Shown: piece by piece, positions 8,212-13,113 of the stretch
Position numbering within the stretch: the first letter of the stretch is position 1
Layout: every line of letters starts with the position of its first letter
NCBI GenBank assembly: GCA_051011595.1
Contig: JBPCTQ010000143.1
Location: forward strand, 1 to 13,113
DNA length: 13,113 bases
Origin: JAOUEE01 sp051011595
Lineage (GTDB): Bacteria > Actinomycetota > Acidimicrobiia > Acidimicrobiales > SHLQ01
Direction of reading: 5' to 3'
Made by a program: the position numbers and the translations under genes
Notes under the pieces: generated by a model
The model's input: only the letters and a program-made list of their open reading frames with translations
Database searches by the model: none
Told to the model about the DNA's origin: nothing

Positions 8212-9486
8212 TCAGCCGTCGCTCAAGAAGCCGGCCAGGGCCTGCGTGAACCACGCCTCGTCGGCGGTGCCACACAGCTCACGAATCGAATGCATCGAGA
8301 GCTGGGCCACCCCCACATCGATGGTGCGGATCCCTGACGCCGCCGCGCTGATGGGACCAATGGTGGAACCGCAGGCCAGATCGGTGCGATTCACGAAGTG
8401 TTGGTAGGGGATGTCGCGACTGCGGCACACCTCCACGAAGGCCGCCTCGCTGACCGCATCGGTTGCATAACGAGCGTTGGCGTTGCGTTTGATGACCGGT
8501 CCGGCGTTCAGGGCGATCTGATGGTCGGGTTCGTGGCGGTCGGCGTAGTTGGGGTGGGTGGCGTGGGCGCCGTCGGCCGACAGCATCACCGACGCGGCCA
8601 GCGCCCGAGCGGTGTCGTCGCCGTCGCCGCCGAGCTGACGTACGACCCGCTCGAGGGTGCCCCGCAACAAGGGCGACGCCGCCCCGCTGGCGGTGGTGGA
8701 ACCCACCTCCTCGTGGTCGAACAGGGCGAGCACCGCGACGCTGTCCGACGTCTCGTCGTGAGTCGACACCGCCTGGGCCCCCGCGTGGCAGGAAAGCAGG
8801 TTGTCGATACGAGGAGCCGCCAACATCTCGGCGTCGCGTCCCAGCACGCGGGGGGCCTCGAGGCTGTGCAACATCAGATCGAAGCCGGCCACCTCCTCGG
8901 GATCGAGCCCCTGGCCGGCGCAGAACCCCTCGAGGAACGGCGACTCGGCGCCCAGCGACCAGATCGGGGCCATGTGCTGCTGTCGATTGAGGACCAGGCC
9001 CTTCTCGCTGATCTCGCGGTCGAGGTGGATCGCCAGCTGGGGCACGCGGACACCGTGGTCGTCGTCGCGAACCAGCCGAACCTGCCCGTCGCGACCCACG
9101 ACTCGGCCGGCGACCCCGAGATCCCTGTCGAGCCACGAATTCAGCAGAACACCGCCGTAGACCTCCACGGCCAGCTGGCGATACTGCTGGTGGGAGTGGT
9201 CATGATGCGGTTTCAGTCGCAGGTTCGGGCTGTCGGTGTGCGCCCCCACGATGCGGAATCCGCTGGTAGGGGTGTGGCCGCCGCCCACCACCCAGGCCAC
9301 CAGCGACCCGTCGCGGACCACCAGGTAACGCCCGGGTTCTGACGGCCAGGCCTGCTGCTCATCGAGCAGGCTGAAGCCGGCGTCGACCAAACCGGCGTGC
9401 ACCACCTGCACGGCATGAAACGGCGTGGGAGCAGCGTCGATGAACGCTGAAAGGTCGGGAATCGGCTGGGCGTCGGGCGTCGGCAT
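8212..9486 (-). CDS. apeB: M18-family aspartyl aminopeptidase
   Basis: Cytoplasmic metallo-aminopeptidase that removes N-terminal acidic residues; it forms large tetrahedral dodecamers in characterised relatives. The 424-aa length is normal. With ATG 9486 as start, all expected metal and catalytic residues are present: H83 in GAHTDSPNLRLKP, D228 in PRIDNLLSCHAG, E259 and E260 in DHEEVGS, D305 in SADGAHATHPNY, and H399 in LSMHSIRE. The longer GTG starts at 9513 or 9510 add 8-9 residues and are possible. No start has a clear Shine-Dalgarno sequence; CATCAT lies 7-12 nt before the ATG, which would also allow a leaderless transcript. The gene converges on trkH with a 6-nt gap and diverges from gltB. 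No functional tie to either neighbour is evident. Confidence 0.95.
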   Translation of the reverse strand: MPTPDAQPIPDLSAFIDAAPTPFHAVQVVHAGLVDAGFSLLDEQQAWPSEPGRYLVVRDGSLVAWVVGGGHTPTSGFRIVGAHTDSPNLRLKPHHDHSHQQYRQLAVEVYGGVLLNSWLDRDLGVAGRVVGRDGQVRLVRDDDHGVRVPQLAIHLDREISEKGLVLNRQQHMAPIWSLGAESPFLEGFCAGQGLDPEEVAGFDLMLHSLEAPRVLGRDAEMLAAPRIDNLLSCHAGAQAVSTHDETSDSVAVLALFDHEEVGSTTASGAASPLLRGTLERVVRQLGGDGDDTARALAASVMLSADGAHATHPNYADRHEPDHQIALNAGPVIKRNANARYATDAVSEAAFVEVCRSRDIPYQHFVNRTDLACGSTIGPISAAASGIRTIDVGVAQLSMHSIRELCGTADEAWFTQALAGFLSDG

Positions 9487-9580
9487 CCCGCTATGATGAC
9501 CGACCCGCACCACGATCCGGCGACACGCAACGGAGCGAAGCTCCCGGAGCGACTTGGTGGTGCCTCATAACGCAACTGCG

Positions 9581-9629
9581 ACACGGCTCCGGCCGTGTTC
9601 GCCGGAGTCGGTCGGAAACGTCCGATTTT
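9581..9629 (+). promoter_or_regulatory. Structured leader of gltB with alternative hairpins
   Basis: Three stems can be drawn in the 75 nt before the gltB ribosome site. Stem A pairs ACACGGC (9581-9587) with GCCGTGT (9592-9598) around TCCG. Stem B pairs 9584-9593 with 9601-9610, ten pairs including one G-U, around a 7-nt loop. A and B share bases and exclude each other. Stem C pairs TCGGA (9612-9616) with TCCGA (9621-9625) around AACG and is followed directly by TTTT (9626-9629). The order, an alternative pair and then a small stem with a T run, resembles a transcriptional attenuator, but stem C is short. The same bases could instead be a protein binding site or simply GC-rich sequence. The promoter is not assigned. 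Confidence 0.4.
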
Positions 9630-9645
9630 CCTCGTTCACCGGTTC

Positions 9646-9650
9646 AGGAG
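9646..9650 (+). promoter_or_regulatory. Ribosome binding site of gltB
   Basis: AGGAG is followed by 5 nt and then TTG 9656. It decides the unusual start codon: no ATG is in frame nearby, and the next upstream candidate, GTG 9560, would read through the hairpin region. Confidence 0.8.
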
Positions 9651-9655
9651 TTCTC

Positions 9656-12600
9656 TTGGCGCGCCAGCTTCCATCCCCCCAAGGTCTGTATCACCCCCGC
9701 CACGAGCACGACTCGTGTGGGGTGAACTTCGTGTGCGACCTCAAGGGACGGCCCAGCCACCGCATCGTCGAGGCCGGAATCAGTGCGTTGTGCAACCTCG
9801 AACACCGGGGCGCGTCGGGAGCCGAGGCCAACACCGGTGATGGCGCCGGAATCCTCATCCAGATACCCGACGCCTTCTACCGCGAGGTCGTTGATTTCGA
9901 GCTGCCCGAGGGGCGTCACTACGGCACCGGGATCGCCTTCTTGCCCCAATCGGCCGAGGAAGCAGAATCCGCCGTCGCCGAGATCGCTCGGTTGGCGGAT
10001 GAGGAGGGCATGCAGATCCTGGGCTGGCGAGACCTGCCCGTCGACCCGTCACCCCTCGGATCGGGAGCGTTGGGCACCATGCCCCGGTTCTCGCAGGTGT
10101 TCCTGTCATCCGTCGATCCCGAGATCACCCACCGGGCGCTCGACCGGCGGCTCTACATCCTGCGCAAACGCATCGAACACGAGATTCGCCTCGCCGCCGG
10201 GCCCGACGAGATCAACGAGGCCATGGGCGGCCAGAGCGAAGCCCACGACGGTGTGTATTTCCCGTCGTTGTCGGCCTACACCATCGTCTACAAGGGCATG
10301 CTGACCACACCTCAGCTGGCGGCGTTCTACCCCGACCTGGTGGATGAGCGGGTCATTTCGGCCCTGGCGTTGGTCCACAGCCGCTTCTCCACCAACACCT
10401 TCCCGAGCTGGCCCCTGGCCCATCCGTATCGTTTCGTGGCGCACAACGGGGAGATCAACACCATCCAGGGCAATCGCAACTGGATGCGAGCACGGGAGAC
10501 CCTGCTCGAGTCCGCCTTGTTGCCCGGCGATCTCGATCGTCTCTTTCCCATCTGCACCCCCGGCGCCAGCGACACCGCCGGCTTCGACGAGGCCCTCGAA
10601 CTGCTCTACATGGGTGGGTACTCGTTGCTCGAAGCGGTGCTGATGATGATCCCGGAGCCGTGGGAGAACCACGACTCGATGAGCGACGATCGGCGCGCCT
10701 TCTACGAGTTCCACGCCTCGATGATGGAGCCCTGGGACGGGCCGGCCTCGATCGCCTTCACCGACGGTGAGGTCATCGGCGCCGTTCTCGACCGCAACGG
10801 CCTGCGGCCCTCGCGGTACTGGGTCACCAACGACGACCTGGTGATCATGGCCAGCGAGGTGGGTGTCGTCGACGTCCCCCAATCGAGTGTCATCGAGAAG
10901 GGCCGTCTGCAGCCCGGGCGGGTGTTCTTCATCGACACCAACGAGGGCCGGATCGTCCGCGACGACGAGATCAAGGCCGGTTTGGCCGCCGAACGGCCCT
11001 ACCAGGCCTGGCTCGACCAGAACCTGGTGCAACTCGACGACCTGCCGCCGCGCGAGCGAGTACTCGCCGACGAAGGGTCGACGCCTCAACGCCAGCAGTT
11101 GTTCGGCTACACCCACGAAGAGCTGAAGATGCTCATCGCACCCATGGCCCGCGATGGCAAGGAAGCCATCGGGTCGATGGGAACCGACACCCCCATTGCG
11201 GTGCTCTCGGACCGGAACCGCAACATCTACGACTACTTCCACCAGCTGTTCGCCCAGGTCACCAACCCACCCCTCGATGCCATGCGAGAGGAGCTGGTCA
11301 CTGCGGTCAACACCACACTCGGACCCGAACAGAACCTCTTCGAACCGGGACCGCGAACCTGCCGGCAGCTCAAGATCGGGCACCCGGTCCTCACCAAGGA
11401 CCAGCTGGCCGCCATCATCGACATCGACGGCGTCGGTGGCCTCAAGGACTTCTCCACCGCGGTGATCGACTGCCTCTACCCGGTGTCGGAAGGCGGCGAC
11501 GGACTGGCCCGGAGCATCGAGTCGGTGCGGGCCCAGGTGAGCCAGGCCGTGGAGCAGGGGGCGAGCATCCTGGTGCTCTCCGACCGGGGCACCACCGAAC
11601 AACTGGCCCCCATCCCGTCACTGCTCATCACCGGTGCCGTTCATCATCACCTCATCCGGGAGAAGACCCGGACCCAGGTCGGACTCATCATCGAGTCGGG
11701 TGACATGCGTGAGGTTCATCACCTGAGCCTGTTGCTCGGCTACGGGGCCAACGCGGTGTGCCCCTACGTCGCCTTCGACAGCATCGACAGGCTCCTACTC
11801 AACAGCCGCCACGGCCTGAGCGGTATGGACCGCATCACCGCCCACCAGAACTACGTGAAGGCCTGCGACAAGGGCATCCTCAAGGTGATGTCGAAGATGG
11901 GCATCAGCACCGTGGCGTCCTACACCGGGGCCCAGATCTTCGAAGCCATCGGCCTCGGTGCCGACCTGGTCGACGAGTACTTCACCGGGTCGGTCTCGCG
12001 CCTCAGCGGTATCGGGATCGACGCCATCGCCTCGGCTGTGGCCAGCCGACACCGTCGGGCCTTCTCACCCAACCCCACCGAACGAGCTCATCGCACCCTC
12101 GAGGTGGGCGGCGAGTACCAGTGGAGGAGGGAAGGGGAGTACCACCTGTTCAACCCCGACACCGTCTTCAAGCTCCAACACGCCACCCGCACGGGTCGCT
12201 ACGACATCTTCAAGGACTACACCAGCCGGGTCGACGAGCAGGCCGAGAAGATGGCCACGTTGCGTGGGCTCTTCCGGTTCGTCGAAGGGGCCCGACCGTC
12301 GGTTCCCATCGACGAGGTCGAGCCGGTGAGCGAGATCGTGAAACGATTCGCCACCGGGGCCATGTCGTACGGCTCGATCTCGGCCGAAGCCCACGAGACG
12401 CTGGCCATCGCCATGAACCGCATCGGCGGCAAGTCGAACACCGGCGAAGGGGGCGAGGACGCCCGCCGTTTCGAGCCCGATCCCAACGGCGACCTCCGGC
12501 GGTCGTCGATCAAGCAGGTGGCGTCGGGCCGATTCGGCGTCACCAGCGAGTACCTGGTGAACAGCGACGACATCCAGATCAAGATGGCGCAGGGTGCCAA

Positions 12601-13113
12601 ACCCGGCGAGGGCGGCCAGCTGCCGGGGCACAAGGTCTATCCGTGGATCGCCGAGGTCCGACACTCCACCCCGGGTGTCGGCTTGATCTCGCCTCCGCCC
12701 CACCACGACATCTACTCGATCGAGGATCTGGCCCAGCTGATCCACGATCTCAAGAACGCCAACCCCGAAGCCCGTATCCACGTGAAGCTGGTGGCCGAGG
12801 TCGGTGTCGGCACCGTGGCGGCCGGTGTGTCCAAGGCTCACGCCGACGTGGTGCTCATCAGTGGCTACGACGGTGGGACCGGCGCGTCACCACAGACGTC
12901 CATCAAACACGCCGGTGCACCGTGGGAGCTGGGGCTGGCCGAGACGCAGCAGACGTTGCTCCTCAACCAGCTGCGCGATCGGATCGTGGTGCAGGTCGAC
13001 GGCCAGATCAAGACCGGACGCGATGTGATGATTGCCGCCTTGTTGGGCGGCGACGAGTTCGGCTTCGCCACCGCACCGCTGGTGGTGATGGGCTGCATCA
13101 TGATGCGGGTCTG
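9656..13113 (+). CDS. gltB: Glutamate synthase large subunit (GltB), 3' end cut by window
   Basis: Makes glutamate from glutamine and 2-oxoglutarate with a small GltD subunit. Starting at TTG 9656, 1152 codons lie in the window out of about 1500 usual. Residues 1-20 form a short propeptide before C21 (HEHDSCGVNF), the N-terminal nucleophile of the class II glutaminase domain (about 21-420), which also has EHRGASGAEANTGDGAG and RFSTNTFPSWPLAHPYR / HNGEINTIQGN. The central domain (about 480-770) includes AVLSDRNRNIYDYF and NLFEPGPRTCRQL. The FMN barrel starts near 830, with GAMSYGSISAEAHE, GGKSNTGEGGED, KPGEGGQLPGHKV and SGYDGGTGASP. The window ends at VVMGCIMMRV, just before the Fe-S cysteine motif, so the cluster and the C-terminal beta-helix are not visible. 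Divergent from the M18 peptidase; gltD is not in view. Confidence 0.97.
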   Translation, partial: MARQLPSPQGLYHPRHEHDSCGVNFVCDLKGRPSHRIVEAGISALCNLEHRGASGAEANTGDGAGILIQIPDAFYREVVDFELPEGRHYGTGIAFLPQSAEEAESAVAEIARLADEEGMQILGWRDLPVDPSPLGSGALGTMPRFSQVFLSSVDPEITHRALDRRLYILRKRIEHEIRLAAGPDEINEAMGGQSEAHDGVYFPSLSAYTIVYKGMLTTPQLAAFYPDLVDERVISALALVHSRFSTNTFPSWPLAHPYRFVAHNGEINTIQGNRNWMRARETLLESALLPGDLDRLFPICTPGASDTAGFDEALELLYMGGYSLLEAVLMMIPEPWENHDSMSDDRRAFYEFHASMMEPWDGPASIAFTDGEVIGAVLDRNGLRPSRYWVTNDDLVIMASEVGVVDVPQSSVIEKGRLQPGRVFFIDTNEGRIVRDDEIKAGLAAERPYQAWLDQNLVQLDDLPPRERVLADEGSTPQRQQLFGYTHEELKMLIAPMARDGKEAIGSMGTDTPIAVLSDRNRNIYDYFHQLFAQVTNPPLDAMREELVTAVNTTLGPEQNLFEPGPRTCRQLKIGHPVLTKDQLAAIIDIDGVGGLKDFSTAVIDCLYPVSEGGDGLARSIESVRAQVSQAVEQGASILVLSDRGTTEQLAPIPSLLITGAVHHHLIREKTRTQVGLIIESGDMREVHHLSLLLGYGANAVCPYVAFDSIDRLLLNSRHGLSGMDRITAHQNYVKACDKGILKVMSKMGISTVASYTGAQIFEAIGLGADLVDEYFTGSVSRLSGIGIDAIASAVASRHRRAFSPNPTERAHRTLEVGGEYQWRREGEYHLFNPDTVFKLQHATRTGRYDIFKDYTSRVDEQAEKMATLRGLFRFVEGARPSVPIDEVEPVSEIVKRFATGAMSYGSISAEAHETLAIAMNRIGGKSNTGEGGEDARRFEPDPNGDLRRSSIKQVASGRFGVTSEYLVNSDDIQIKMAQGAKPGEGGQLPGHKVYPWIAEVRHSTPGVGLISPPPHHDIYSIEDLAQLIHDLKNANPEARIHVKLVAEVGVGTVAAGVSKAHADVVLISGYDGGTGASPQTSIKHAGAPWELGLAETQQTLLLNQLRDRIVVQVDGQIKTGRDVMIAALLGGDEFGFATAPLVVMGCIMMRV

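Noticed and set aside
9492..9497. TATGAT as a -10 box for gltB
   Set aside because: The hexamer is good, but the matching -35 position reads GGCGTC and the resulting leader would be about 150 nt, so the evidence is too thin.
10106..11602. 498-codon open frame on the minus strand inside gltB
   Set aside because: The + strand frame carries continuous GltB glutaminase and central-domain motifs. The antisense frame has low-complexity composition and no recognisable motif.

Overview
The window is GC-rich with dense, compact gene order, GC-biased third codon positions, GTG/TTG starts and 4-nt gene overlaps. Together with the protein sequences this suggests a high-GC Actinomycetota chromosome, possibly of the Acidimicrobiia type. 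That placement is an inference from protein style, not a proof. I see no mobile element, CRISPR array, tRNA or rRNA. Almost everything recognisable is core metabolism and ion homeostasis.

Left end (1-848): a non-coding stretch holds a degenerate 68-nt tandem duplication (73-208). It is followed by one small unrecognised gene on the + strand (288-725) and a perfect 12-bp hairpin (795-823) between convergent genes. Centre left (849-2963, minus): a complete membrane-bound ion-pumping pyrophosphatase (hppA) carrying the residue pattern of the K+-dependent subfamily.

Centre (3158-8205, plus): a tightly packed run of four genes: 5-formyltetrahydrofolate cyclo-ligase, trkA, a divergent trkH, and a canonical trkH. 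The last three are translationally coupled through GTGA and ATGA overlaps. One regulatory subunit with two different pore subunits in tandem is the most distinctive arrangement here. Right of it (8212-9486, minus) a complete M18 aspartyl aminopeptidase converges on the trk genes with a 6-nt gap.

Right end: a divergent intergenic region (9487-9655) contains mutually exclusive hairpins just before a good ribosome binding site. Then gltB, the large subunit of glutamate synthase, starts at a TTG (9656) and runs off the window after 1152 codons, shortly before its Fe-S cysteines.

Functionally, a pyrophosphatase that probably needs K+ sits divergently next to a K+ uptake operon. Such a pump would build the ion gradient that Trk uptake depends on. 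The folate gene, the peptidase and gltB have no evident mechanistic tie to potassium. I did not find a clear novel system; the best leads are the trkA-trkH-trkH arrangement, the gltB leader structure, and a 16-bp motif shared by the left-end repeats and the hppA leader.
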